Source: Coprococcus eutactus
Lineage (GTDB): Bacteria > Bacillota > Clostridia > Lachnospirales > Lachnospiraceae
Reading direction: 5' to 3'
NCBI RefSeq assembly: GCF_025149915.1
Contig: NZ_CP102278.1
Location: 310,001-374,000, forward strand
Length of the DNA: 64,000 bases
In this document: piece after piece, positions 53,393-62,215 of the stretch
Layout of the letters: each line of letters starts with the position of its first letter
How positions within the stretch are numbered: the first letter of the stretch is position 1
Translations under genes and position numbers: made by a program
Notes under the pieces: model-generated
Databases searched by the model: none
What the model saw: the letters and a program-made list of their open reading frames with translations, nothing else
What the model was told of the DNA's origin: nothing

Positions 53393-55870
53393 ATGAAAAA
53401 AATTGATGTAAACAACAGTTGGGAAATGCATCGCGTAGGCGATGACGATTGGATAACGGCGACAGTGCCGGGATCGGTGTATGGGGACCTGCTGCAGGCG
53501 GGTAAGATGGAAGATCCATTCTGGAAGGACAATGAGATAGAAGCACTGAAGCTGATGGATTACGATTATGAGTACCGCACTAGCTTTTCGTGTGATGATG
53601 AGCTGCTGGGATCGGATGAGGTTATCCTTCGGTTTGAAGGGCTGGACACCATTGCGGATATCACGCTAAATGGTGTGAAGCTTGGACACGCCGACAATAT
53701 GCACAGGACATGGGAGTATTCGGTAAAGGATATCCTGAAGCAGTCGGATAATATATTAAGTGTATATTTTTATTCGCCGACAAAGTTCATCGCAGATGCA
53801 TTTGCGAAGGCTCCAACACGGGGAACCGAGGATGCCATGAACGGATTTGTACATATCAGAAAAGCTCACTGCATGTTTGGCTGGGACTGGGGCGCACATC
53901 TTCCAGATGCAGGAATATGGCGGCCGGTCAGCTTGCTTGGCATCGATACCGCACGGATAGATTCTGTAGAAATCCTGCAGCATCATGGTCAGGACTCAGT
54001 GGAACTTGATATAAAGCCGGAGATAGAATTTGTCCGGAAGTATATTGGTTCTGAATCAGAGACGGGACAACTGAGTGTAAAAGTTAGAGTAGTAGATCCG
54101 GCTGGAAACGAAATTATAAATAGAATATTAAATGAAGATATCACGAAGAATATACATATAGACAACCCACAGCTCTGGTGGCCGCGCGGGTATGGAGAGC
54201 AGAACCTTTACACTGTATCTGTTGACCTTGTGAAAGATGATGGTACGGTGGTTGACAACTGGACGAGAAAGATTGGCCTGCGGACAATAACCATGGATCG
54301 TACAAAGGATAAATGGGGTGAGAGATTTGCCACCTGCGTAAACGGTGTAAATATATTTGCCATGGGTGCGGATTACATTCCGGAGGACCATCTCCTTGGA
54401 CGTGTGACACCTGAGACCACAAGAGCTCTGCTTGAGAAGGCGGTATTTGCGAACTTCAATTCTATACGTGTGTGGGGCGGTGGATATTATCCTGACGACT
54501 GGTTCTATGATATGTGCGATGAGATGGGATTTGTGGTGTGGCAGGATTTCATGTTTGCGTGTGCTGTCTACGATCTCACACCAGAATTTGAGGCAAATAT
54601 CACCGCGGAATTTATTGACAACTTAAAGAGGATCCGCCATCATGCGTCACTCGGGCTTATGTGTGGCAATAATGAGATGGAGCAGTTTGTTAAGGAGAGA
54701 AAATGGGTGAGCAAGGACAGCGAGGTGCGGGACTATATTATTATGTACGAGCGAATTCTCCCTAAGATCATGAAGCAGTATGCTCCACAGGTATTTTATT
54801 GGCCAGCGAGCCCGTCCTCAGGTGGTTCATTTGATGATCCGAGAGACGAGAACCGTGGTGATGTGCATTATTGGGCTGTGTGGCATGGTGATAAGCCATT
54901 TTCTGAGTACAGAAAGTTTTACTTCAGATATCTTTCCGAATTCGGTTTCCAGTCATTTCCTTCAAAGAAGACTGTTGAGACATTTACGAATGATGAGCGT
55001 GATATGAATATCTTTTCATACATTATGGAGAGGCATCAGAGAAATGGATCGGCAAATGGAAAGATAATGAATTATATGCAGCAGACGTATAGATATCCAT
55101 CTGATTTCGAGACGGTTATCTACGCATCGCAGCTTCTGCAGGCGGATGCTATCAGGTATGGCGTCGAGCATTTTCGAAGAAACAGAAATGATGACAGGTG
55201 CATGGGAGCAGTGTACTGGCAGTTCAACGACTGCTGGCCGGTTGCATCCTGGTCCAGTGTGGATTACTGCCAGCGCTTAAAGGCACTTCACTACTATGCA
55301 AGACGTTTCTTTGCTCCGATCATGATCTCCTGTGAAGAGGAGGGCATGCTTGGAAGCGGACAGGAGCTGGTGAGACTTCCATTTGAATTCCCGAAGTCCA
55401 TACGCCTCTGCGTGGCAAATGAAACCATGAACACAGAGAAAATACTTGTGTCCTGGCAGTTGAGGGACGCGTCAGCGCGTGTTCTTGAATCCCACGAGGA
55501 GGAGATCACTGCGCCAGCGCTGACGAGCGTATGGCTTGACAAGGTTGAACTCCCTGGTATCGACATTTACCACCAGTATGTGAGCTATCAGGCAAGCATG
55601 AAAGGACAGGTAATATCAGAGGGGACTGTCATATTTTCATATCCGAAGTATTTCTGCTACGAGGAGCCTCATTTGCAGGCGACAGTAGATGGCGACTATA
55701 TCACAGTCAGTGCGGATGCTTATGCGAAGAGTGTGGAGATCCTGAACCAGAATGAGGATCTTATCCTGTCGGATAATTATTTTGACCTGAATGCAGATTC
55801 AAAGACTGTAAAGGTTATAAGTGGAAGCGTGGATAAGCTGAGACTTAGAAGTGTATATGATATAAATTGA
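53393..55870 (+). CDS. beta-mannosidase, glycoside hydrolase family 2
   Basis: The 825-residue enzyme removes terminal beta-linked mannose from mannan-derived oligosaccharides. It has the N-terminal sugar-binding domain (VILRFEGLDTIADITLNG, AHCMFGWDWGAHLPDAGIWR), the immunoglobulin-like middle, and a TIM barrel with acid/base E428 in CGNNEMEQF and nucleophile E516 in LSEFGFQSFPS. No signal peptide is seen, so it acts on imported sugars. Length is normal for bacterial GH2 mannosidases. The last 95 bp of the gene and its terminator recur at 58022-58176. Confidence 0.93.
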   Translation: MKKIDVNNSWEMHRVGDDDWITATVPGSVYGDLLQAGKMEDPFWKDNEIEALKLMDYDYEYRTSFSCDDELLGSDEVILRFEGLDTIADITLNGVKLGHADNMHRTWEYSVKDILKQSDNILSVYFYSPTKFIADAFAKAPTRGTEDAMNGFVHIRKAHCMFGWDWGAHLPDAGIWRPVSLLGIDTARIDSVEILQHHGQDSVELDIKPEIEFVRKYIGSESETGQLSVKVRVVDPAGNEIINRILNEDITKNIHIDNPQLWWPRGYGEQNLYTVSVDLVKDDGTVVDNWTRKIGLRTITMDRTKDKWGERFATCVNGVNIFAMGADYIPEDHLLGRVTPETTRALLEKAVFANFNSIRVWGGGYYPDDWFYDMCDEMGFVVWQDFMFACAVYDLTPEFEANITAEFIDNLKRIRHHASLGLMCGNNEMEQFVKERKWVSKDSEVRDYIIMYERILPKIMKQYAPQVFYWPASPSSGGSFDDPRDENRGDVHYWAVWHGDKPFSEYRKFYFRYLSEFGFQSFPSKKTVETFTNDERDMNIFSYIMERHQRNGSANGKIMNYMQQTYRYPSDFETVIYASQLLQADAIRYGVEHFRRNRNDDRCMGAVYWQFNDCWPVASWSSVDYCQRLKALHYYARRFFAPIMISCEEEGMLGSGQELVRLPFEFPKSIRLCVANETMNTEKILVSWQLRDASARVLESHEEEITAPALTSVWLDKVELPGIDIYHQYVSYQASMKGQVISEGTVIFSYPKYFCYEEPHLQATVDGDYITVSADAYAKSVEILNQNEDLILSDNYFDLNADSKTVKVISGSVDKLRLRSVYDIN

Positions 55871-55927
55871 CCTTGATAGGATAGAGTTACAGATAGTAAA
55901 TGCCAGCGCTTAAAATGCGCTGGCATT
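55775..55927 (+). repeat. mannosidase 3' end, repeat copy 1
   Basis: From aattattttgacctgaatg near the end of the coding region, through the stop and the terminator stem, this segment matches 58022-58176. The two copies differ at only a few coding positions and more strongly in the spacer before the hairpin. Between them lie about 2.1 kb with three genes. Confidence 0.9.
55899..55927 (+). terminator. terminator-like stem after the mannosidase gene
   Basis: aatgccagcgc (55899-55909) pairs perfectly with gcgctggcatt (55917-55927). The T-run is weak (ctcaatttt). A variant of the same stem ends the second repeat copy. Confidence 0.65.
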
Positions 55928-55961
55928 CTCAATTTTCATAGTTTCGAAGATGAGAGATAAA

Positions 55962-56912
55962 TTAGTATACCCCCGCAGGATACAGATCGCCATCCGGAAG
56001 AACAGGTGGCTCTTTCTCGGCATTCTCAGGTATAACTTCCTTGCGTTCACCAGGGGCAAGCTTGATCGTTCCGGCACTTGACTGTACATAGATCACGCTG
56101 TAGCCGATATTTTCTACATATAATGGCTTTTCGTCTGTATATTCGGAGTAGAACTCGATATTCTGATAATGCGGGAAATATCTCACGTCAACAAGCTCAT
56201 TGCATTCCAGCCCTTTATTGTATGCACTTATCAGAAAGCTGTCCTGAAATGTTCCGACGTGCGGGTATGCCGAATATTCGCAGGGAGTGTTGGCTTCAGA
56301 ATCTTCTGGCACATAATACAGTGAATGAAAGTAATACTCACAGAAATTGGCAAGTACAAGAAGAACTTTTCCCGGTTCTATAACAGGTCTGAGCAGCGTG
56401 TCCATTCCTTTATATTTCATCTTCAGGACTTCATAGTCTGGAATAACATCTGAGTACTCATTCTGATGTTCCCAGTCGCAGTACGCAAGAGGACAGTGAT
56501 ACACGCTGTTCATAGTTGTGACAACAAGCTCCTCGGCCTCGGTATCTACATGTATATCATTTACAACCGAAGTATGGATCCATGTGCCATCTGTGAGTCT
56601 TTGATGTCCGGTTACGACGCCGTGTCCAATCTGGTATCGTTCGCCTTCTGATACAAATGACTCAACATACCAGTAGTGAAGCATGAGCTTTTCGTTATCA
56701 TTTACCAAATTGTCCACATAGGAATCGATGATCTGCCGTCCCAGAAGCTCATAGCTGCTTCCTGGAAATGGTCTGGACATTCCCATCACTATCCTGCGTC
56801 CGTTATATGAAAATACCAGCTTGATCACCATGCCGTAGTCCTTTATGACGCCCTTTATATCATATTTATCTGAATATACATTTATCTCCTGCTCGAGCAT
56901 TGAACTATCCAT
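55962..56912 (-). CDS. protein of unknown function, 316 residues
   Basis: I do not recognise this protein. It is soluble, rich in Tyr and aromatic residues, and appears as an all-beta-like sequence, with motifs such as MLHYWYVESFVSEGERYQIG, YHCPLAYCDWEHQNEY and a C-terminal segment YVENIGYSVIYVQSSAGTIK. The ATG at 56912 is preferred over a GTG four codons upstream because GAGGTGG lies before it. It is transcribed away from the Rrf2 gene's direction partner and lies within the segment bracketed by mannosidase 3' repeats, so it is probably acquired cargo. Confidence 0.6.
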   Translation of the reverse strand: MDSSMLEQEINVYSDKYDIKGVIKDYGMVIKLVFSYNGRRIVMGMSRPFPGSSYELLGRQIIDSYVDNLVNDNEKLMLHYWYVESFVSEGERYQIGHGVVTGHQRLTDGTWIHTSVVNDIHVDTEAEELVVTTMNSVYHCPLAYCDWEHQNEYSDVIPDYEVLKMKYKGMDTLLRPVIEPGKVLLVLANFCEYYFHSLYYVPEDSEANTPCEYSAYPHVGTFQDSFLISAYNKGLECNELVDVRYFPHYQNIEFYSEYTDEKPLYVENIGYSVIYVQSSAGTIKLAPGERKEVIPENAEKEPPVLPDGDLYPAGVY

Positions 56913-57051
56913 ACCAGAGGCCACCTCACTTCTCTATATTTTATAGTATACTAATTATCCATCCTTTTGCCCGGATTGGTCAATCAACTGGTAGTTTAAT
57001 AGAAATGAGATAATGATCGAATTCCTAATTATTATCTCTGTGGTATGATCA

Positions 57052-57471
57052 TCAATCGAGATTTATATCTTTGTAGATATCGGATACATAGGTTTCTTTC
57101 ATTGTATTAAATATTTGGTGCTTGATGTTTTCAAATATTACATCTGCGGATTCTTTAATTTGTTTATCGATGGTAGTTGCAGTATCAGGAAAATCGTAAA
57201 ATTTCAGTAAATTGTCAGAAGGCTCTGCTACCAGTTCATAAACATCATAAAGGGTGAGCTTGGACAGATCACAGTTTAAGTTCGTCCCACCTGGACCGGG
57301 CTTAGAAACGATCAAGTCCTTTTTCTTTAGGTCCAGCATGGTATATCTGATAATAGATGCATCAGCTCCTGTGTGGGCAGCGATAAAGTTGCTTGTTATT
57401 TTTTCATCTTTGTATAAATAGCAAATGGTGAGGATCTGTAAAGCTAAGGTGTATTTGGTTGAAAATCTCAT
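57052..57471 (-). CDS. Rrf2 family transcriptional regulator without cluster cysteines
   Basis: The 139-residue protein has the Rrf2 winged helix (MRFSTKYTLALQILTICYLY, then NFIAAHTGADASIIRYTMLD, and KPGPGGTNLNCDLSKLTLYD for the wing and dimer helix). The three Cys that hold an iron-sulfur cluster in IscR or NsrR are absent, so it is probably of the YwnA type and senses something else. The ATG at 57471 follows AAAGGAG; the longer frame is rejected. It is divergent from the RHH-like gene and is the likely regulator of the intervening promoters. Confidence 0.85.
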   Translation of the reverse strand: MRFSTKYTLALQILTICYLYKDEKITSNFIAAHTGADASIIRYTMLDLKKKDLIVSKPGPGGTNLNCDLSKLTLYDVYELVAEPSDNLLKFYDFPDTATTIDKQIKESADVIFENIKHQIFNTMKETYVSDIYKDINLD

Positions 57472-57522
57472 TGTAGTGTAAAACTCCTTTCGAAAGAAAA
57501 TGTGAAAAAATATCACAGACTA

Positions 57523-57594
57523 TTGACAGGACATAAATATGTGGTATGCTTACAATATAGTTTGTTGTGATCATATTACAAACTCAGTATAATA
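57523..57594 (+). promoter_or_regulatory. two promoters and a dyad in the Rrf2/RHH divergent region
   Basis: TTGACA (57523-57528) with TATGCT (57545-57550, spacer 16, TG-extended) and TTGTGA (57565-57570) with TATAAT (57589-57594, spacer 18) both point to the RHH-like gene. An imperfect dyad tttgttgtgatcatattacaaa (in two halves around tgatca, 57561-57582) overlaps the second -35 and is a candidate Rrf2 operator. Confidence 0.55.
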
Positions 57595-57625
57595 CAAAAA
57601 ACTAGTTATATCAAGGAGGATAAGT

Positions 57626-57910
57626 ATGGAGAACAACGGAAATATCACAATTACTTTTAAAGTAAACGAAAAGGAATACTGGAACTTCAAGCGGGTATGT
57701 AGAGCAGAGAGGAAAATCCCTGCGGTGCTGTTGAGGGGGTTCATAACGAAGTTTAATGAAGAAAGCAAAAAATATATTGACGAAAATGAGGCCCTTGACG
57801 AATCAGAATTGGAAGAGGAGGCTCTGGAGTTGGAGTACCTGTATGACGAAGCTTTATGCGGGTATACAGAAGAGGAAAAAGGAGAAGTTTTTGATTGCTA
57901 CGATTTTTAA
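57626..57910 (+). CDS. small RHH/CopG-like acidic protein
   Basis: The 94-residue protein starts with a strand (NITITFKVNEKEYWNFKRVC) followed by helices (RKIPAVLLRGFITKFNEESK), resembling a ribbon-helix-helix fold, and has a strongly acidic C-terminus (ESELEEEALELEYLYDEALC). AAGGAGG lies before the ATG. It may be an antitoxin-like regulator, but no toxin gene follows; the next sequence is the repeated mannosidase tail. The assignment is tentative. Confidence 0.5.
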   Translation: MENNGNITITFKVNEKEYWNFKRVCRAERKIPAVLLRGFITKFNEESKKYIDENEALDESELEEEALELEYLYDEALCGYTEEEKGEVFDCYDF

Positions 57911-58021
57911 CCTATAAGCTTTACCTGATTATAAAAGCGTTCCTGATCTTTTCTATGTCTGCGTTCTACCTTGCTATTGTGGCGAGGTGTACGCGGACGG
58001 ATCAGTTTATGACTGTTCATC

Positions 58022-58176
58022 AATTATTTTGACCTGAATGCAGATTCAAAGACTGTAAAGGTTATAAGTGGAAGCGTGGATAAGCTGAGGCTTAGAAGTG
58101 TATATGATATAAGTTGATCTTGATAAGAGAGATTTATAAATGGTGAATGCCAGCGCATTATATATGTGCTGGCATT
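58022..58176 (+). repeat. mannosidase 3' end, repeat copy 2
   Basis: This is a truncated copy of the end of the GH2 gene with its stop and hairpin (aatgccagcgcat, 58146-58158, with atgtgctggcatt, 58164-58176). Without the rest of the gene it codes for nothing. The stretch 57911-58021 before it shows no gene. It is followed directly by the HAD gene. Confidence 0.9.
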
Positions 58177-58196
58177 CACAAGAAAGGAGAAGCCAT

Positions 58197-58667
58197 ATGA
58201 GTTTTGCATTGTTTCTGGACATAGATGGTGTATTGAATACCCGGACGACAGTTGTGGGGGCGCCCAGTGGCAGAACAGGGATCGATGAGTCCAGAGTGAG
58301 GCTGCTGAAAAAGGCATTAAAACAGTTTGGCGATGCAGCAATCGTTCTGACTTCTGATTGGAAGCTTATGAGAGAAGACGGGGATGACTTCTCATATCTT
58401 GTATCTATGCTGGCCAAATTTGGACTAAGCCTGTCTGGAAAGACAACCGATGTCTGGGTTGGCAGAGGTGAGGGCATCCAAAGCTATCTGGCGGAACATC
58501 CTGAGATAGATGAATATGTGATACTGGATGACAACACATTTGATTTCTCCAATTATCCTAAGCTTTGGGAACGGCTGTTGCTTACCAATGGCATAGAAAA
58601 TGCCGAATATGCATCAAAGACACCGGCGATTGAGGCTATGCTTTTTCTGGAAGCAGTTAAGGATTGA
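58197..58667 (+). CDS. HAD-domain protein (HAD_SAK-like)
   Basis: The 156-residue protein begins ALFLDIDGVLNTRTTVVG (HAD motif I, DIDG) and has AAIVLTSDWKLMRE (motif II), GRGEGIQSYLAEHPE and EYVILDDNTFDF (motif IV). This compact HAD type, found in RNA-repair Swiss-army-knife proteins and in stand-alone form, is a predicted phosphatase. The ATG at 58197 follows AAAGGAGA; the upstream frame enters the repeat hairpin and is rejected. The substrate is unknown. Confidence 0.75.
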   Translation: MSFALFLDIDGVLNTRTTVVGAPSGRTGIDESRVRLLKKALKQFGDAAIVLTSDWKLMREDGDDFSYLVSMLAKFGLSLSGKTTDVWVGRGEGIQSYLAEHPEIDEYVILDDNTFDFSNYPKLWERLLLTNGIENAEYASKTPAIEAMLFLEAVKD

Positions 58668-58691
58668 AAAGCAACAAACATAAGAAAAAAC

Positions 58692-59516
58692 TTAGACCGT
58701 CCTGAAAGGGTATTCGTGCGAGACTCTGCGGATCACGCCTGTCAGTTGCTCCATAAGCCTTTTTTCTACATCTTCGAAATGAACCCTGCTCATGAGATAG
58801 GCATATGAGTGCAATGCAATGATAGAAAGTACTGCATCGTGTTGTTCGGATTCATTCAGATTATCAAAGTCTGGATAGGAAAAGGTGAGATTATTTCTTG
58901 CTTCTGTGAGAAAACATTTGTCCATAAATTCGTATATATCCTTGTATTTCTTAAATATTTCCTCTGATTTCAAAAAACGGATAAATGTATTTTCTGAGTA
59001 GTCCAGTGGAAAAGTGGAGGTGTAATATCTGCTGAAAAGCAGCTCCAGTCTGGATATAAAAGAGCTGGTGAAAGCTGTCGTGATCACATCCCTCAGTTTG
59101 TTGTAATAATTCAGCCATGTTACATATTGTTCTATCTCTGCATAGGAATCACCAGAAAAAAGCTCGTTTACCAGGATGGGAGCCATCTTGTTCTTCATGA
59201 TAGTTATAACAGCATTCTCATCAAGCTTTAGTTCGTCGCAACAGGTCTTTACTGTAAAATTTCTTACCTCATCAAATCCGAGCAGGTAGTTGGGATCCAC
59301 ATTGTATAGATCACATAGATCCACAAATTCATCAAGTGAAGGGAGCCTTTCCATCTTTTTACTTTCAAAATTGGACAGGGTGGAACGATTGCTGAGGTTT
59401 ATGGATTCACATACCTTCGCTTGCGTCATACCTATACCCTTTCTTGCTTTACTTAAACGATTCTTAAACTCAATAAAATTGTTGGTATGTGTGTCACTCA
59501 GACTGTGCTTTCCCAT
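58692..59516 (-). CDS. XRE family transcriptional regulator
   Basis: The 274-residue protein has an N-terminal Cro/CI-type helix-turn-helix (FKNRLSKARKGIGMTQAKVC, LSNRSTLSNFESKKMERLPS, DLCDLYNVDPNYLLGFDEV). A 200-residue helical C-terminal domain with no recognised fold follows. GGAGAA lies before the ATG. It is transcribed away from the 59737 gene and may regulate that cluster from the shared 220-nt region, which has A/T-rich promoter-like sequence but no clear boxes. Confidence 0.75.
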   Translation of the reverse strand: MGKHSLSDTHTNNFIEFKNRLSKARKGIGMTQAKVCESINLSNRSTLSNFESKKMERLPSLDEFVDLCDLYNVDPNYLLGFDEVRNFTVKTCCDELKLDENAVITIMKNKMAPILVNELFSGDSYAEIEQYVTWLNYYNKLRDVITTAFTSSFISRLELLFSRYYTSTFPLDYSENTFIRFLKSEEIFKKYKDIYEFMDKCFLTEARNNLTFSYPDFDNLNESEQHDAVLSIIALHSYAYLMSRVHFEDVEKRLMEQLTGVIRRVSHEYPFRTV

Positions 59517-59736
59517 ATAATTTTCTCCGTTGATTTTGCATATTATTGGCGTAATATCGATGCATTTAAATTAGCTTTTTATAGATTATATCACTAGTGA
59601 CACAAATATGATACATTAATAATGAGAAAAATGATGAAAATGTGTTAAAAAATGCGTACATACAAATACATAAAATTGCTGTAAGCTAGAATAAGCATTG
59701 AGTGATACATTTGAAAAGGAGGAATTTGATAATTTG

Positions 59737-60306
59737 ATGATGAATAAATTAAAGGCGAAGAAGATGTGTGTGGATTATCTTAAACAGCACACGCTGGAAT
59801 TTCATGAGTGCTTAGATACAGATAATGGCAGTACGGGTATAGTAGTGGCACTGCCACATTGCTATGATTGTCCGGACAAAAGGCTAGAGGCGGAGCTGTC
59901 TTTTTATGATTCATGCATTGAGGCAAGGGTGTTCTATACTCAGAACGCAGCTTCCTGGGTGGAGGAATCAACTAATAAGGATGCCCTCTACAGACTTATG
60001 AACTTTATCAATGCCAGAGTCTGGCCTCAGAGCCACGATGGAGCAGATGGAACATTATATAGTGCAAATTGCCTGATATGTCCACGTATTTATGTTACTG
60101 AGGATGACAGCTATGATATAACTGCGACAGCGATGGTCGATAATAATATATACGATATGGCGCCACTGGAGGTCATGGATGCGGTTACGGTGTCGATGCC
60201 ACAGATATTGAATGAGCTTAGCGCTCCTATATTTCTTTTGGTGCTGGGCAAGATAGACGTTGAGACCGCAATGCAGCTTGTTCGGGAGAAATTCGGTATG
60301 GAGTGA
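59737..60306 (+). CDS. protein of unknown function, 189 residues
   Basis: I do not recognise the family. The sequence is a mixed alpha/beta soluble protein with LKQHTLEFHECLDTDNGST, AELSFYDSCIEARVFYTQNA and LYRLMNFINARVWPQSHDG. The layout is reminiscent of YbjN or type III chaperone-like folds, but that is only an impression. The start is uncertain: AAGGAGG (59716-59722) fits TTG 59734 or ATG 59737, and an in-frame TTG at 59698 is less likely. It begins the run of unknown genes that continues to the window end. Confidence 0.55.
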   Translation: MMNKLKAKKMCVDYLKQHTLEFHECLDTDNGSTGIVVALPHCYDCPDKRLEAELSFYDSCIEARVFYTQNAASWVEESTNKDALYRLMNFINARVWPQSHDGADGTLYSANCLICPRIYVTEDDSYDITATAMVDNNIYDMAPLEVMDAVTVSMPQILNELSAPIFLLVLGKIDVETAMQLVREKFGME

Positions 60307-60391
60307 TTGACAGATTTAATAGTTGATATATGTGTAAAGGCTTTTTATGTAGACTAAAGAGAGAAAAAAGATGAAAGGAAGCGTTAGATAA

Positions 60392-60889
60392 GTGAGAAAA
60401 AATTTATATCTTTCTGAATTAGGCATTTCAAGAGCGATATATTCTGGAAATTTTGTTACAGAGAAAAGAAGATATAGAATGTATCAACGATATAAATATG
60501 GATTTGATTATCGAGATATTTTTAACATAGATGCATCTTTTGCTGAGTGGCTCTATTCACATATGCGCATGTACAGAGAGAATAGTATTCATGATGAAGA
60601 ATTGCATACTGTTATATTTGAGGGAAATGAATTTTCTATCGGGGAAGCTATAGATTGGATCATACAAAAGACCGGTGAATATTTGCGGTATAAGTACTAT
60701 TTGGATACACATTTTGACTATGTAACCAGACATCCGTTTAAAGGGAAAATGCTTTGCAGGTTAAATCCATCTATCAGAGAATATTTAGAGGATTATGATT
60801 GGTCTGAAGAAAAGGAGCATGAAGTCGAGGAAGATTACATTAAGGCTGGGAGACTTTTTCTAGAAATAATGGGATACTGCTGGCTGTAA
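60392..60889 (+). CDS. protein of unknown function, 165 residues
   Basis: A GTG start with AGGAAG upstream opens a soluble, Tyr- and Glu-rich protein (SELGISRAIYSGNFVTEKRR, FAEWLYSHMRMYRENSIHDE, EYLEDYDWSEEKEHEVEEDY). No known motif was identified. It is directly followed by the next gene. In such clusters of unrelated small soluble proteins, immunity or bacteriophage-defence roles are common, but nothing here proves it. Confidence 0.5.
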   Translation: MRKNLYLSELGISRAIYSGNFVTEKRRYRMYQRYKYGFDYRDIFNIDASFAEWLYSHMRMYRENSIHDEELHTVIFEGNEFSIGEAIDWIIQKTGEYLRYKYYLDTHFDYVTRHPFKGKMLCRLNPSIREYLEDYDWSEEKEHEVEEDYIKAGRLFLEIMGYCWL

Positions 60890-60952
60890 TTGGACACACA
60901 AGTAATAGAGGGAGGAACTTTTATATTGTACGTGCGAAAGGAGAATAAGAGA

Positions 60953-61948
60953 ATGGGGAAAGATTTTATCGATGAATTTATACCGTCAAAGGATACAAGA
61001 GCTTACCTGCATAGCATTCATTATGAATTCACGGATTTGGAGAAGGCAACGATTGTTGCAAACCATATTATGATTTCATATGAAGAAAAAGTAAAATGGC
61101 TAAATAATTTTATGCACCAAATATCTGATGACGCGTTAAAAGATAGAATATCAAAGGCATTAGAGAATTTATCTTATAATGAATCTTTTTTTGACTTTGT
61201 ATTTATTCCACATGACTTTCGACATGGGGATATTGTAAGATGCCTCTATGGTGACTGGAATACAACTGAGTTTTGTGAAAAAGTAGGAATAATTCTCAAT
61301 TATTCTGATAAAGAATATGAGTTCTATAAAAATGTTAAAGGGGATTATTCAGATGTTCAGGTTTGTGTAGATATTAAGTTTGACGGAGCAGCTTATCAGG
61401 GAGAGTTTGAACACGAGCACATTAATCCAATATACATTGAGCGTATAACTTTAAATGAAAAAGATGAAAGAAGGGCATATCTCAATTATCTTACGAATTT
61501 ATATAGCAAAAAGGATGCTATGGGTGAAACCGATAATAGTAAGCCTGAATATGCGGGTGGTTCTGATGATTTATTAGAGCAAAGATATCTTGGCAATTAT
61601 ATCCCGGTTCAAGATGAGGCTACTGGTAAATGGTGTGTGCAGATGGGATATGGTTTTGAAAGTGGAGATGTAAATTATATTGCAACGGAGTTCTCTGGAA
61701 TGGGGTTAATATATCATTTGATGTATAATGGCGAGATGGATCACGTCCATGGATTCGATAGCGTGTTAGCTATGGTTTTGCAAGATCCGGAACATGTAGA
61801 TATCGTGACGGAATATGATGAATATTCAGAACAGGAAATCAAAATGGTGAAAGAAATAAAGAGGGTAGTGGCATTTGTACAATCACATCACAGACCTATG
61901 ACCAACGAAGAACTACGTAAAAATAGATTAGAGATAAAGAATAAATGA
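60953..61948 (+). CDS. protein of unknown function, 331 residues
   Basis: The ATG at 60953 has AAAGGAG upstream; an in-frame TTG at 60890 is rejected. The protein is soluble and acidic, with FIPHDFRHGDIVRCLYGDW (a beta-barrel-like segment), YSDVQVCVDIKFDGAAYQGE, and a helical C-terminus (YSEQEIKMVKEIKRVVAFVQ). The family was not recognised. It is in the same direction as its neighbours with a 63-nt gap. Confidence 0.55.
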   Translation: MGKDFIDEFIPSKDTRAYLHSIHYEFTDLEKATIVANHIMISYEEKVKWLNNFMHQISDDALKDRISKALENLSYNESFFDFVFIPHDFRHGDIVRCLYGDWNTTEFCEKVGIILNYSDKEYEFYKNVKGDYSDVQVCVDIKFDGAAYQGEFEHEHINPIYIERITLNEKDERRAYLNYLTNLYSKKDAMGETDNSKPEYAGGSDDLLEQRYLGNYIPVQDEATGKWCVQMGYGFESGDVNYIATEFSGMGLIYHLMYNGEMDHVHGFDSVLAMVLQDPEHVDIVTEYDEYSEQEIKMVKEIKRVVAFVQSHHRPMTNEELRKNRLEIKNK

Positions 61949-61984
61949 GAAAATAATTATGGGAACAAATGAAGATTTGCCAAA

Positions 61985-62215
61985 GATGCTGATGCCTGTT
62001 TAATAATCGAGTATTCTGGTGACGCTGAAGAAAAGGACATCTTTCACATGGGTGTAAAGACTGGAAACATTATAGAGATAGATAAAAATGGCAGAGACGA
62101 ACTATACTATCCCCAATCTACATTGAGAGCCTGGTATGATGATATGAAGGAAAGATTGCTGGAAGATTATTATAGTGGTAGGGGGCATATACATGTATCA
62201 TTATATTATTGCTGA
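61985..62215 (+). pseudogene. fragment of an unknown gene
   Basis: The frame from 61985 to the stop at 62213-62215 is open and protein-like (EYSGDAEEKDIFHMGVKTGN, then IIEIDKNGRDELYYPQSTLR). It has no start codon with a ribosome site; a start-like ATG GGA ACA at 61959 is out of frame. It overlaps the next gene's start. It is read as the 3' remnant of a deleted or frameshifted gene. Confidence 0.4.
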
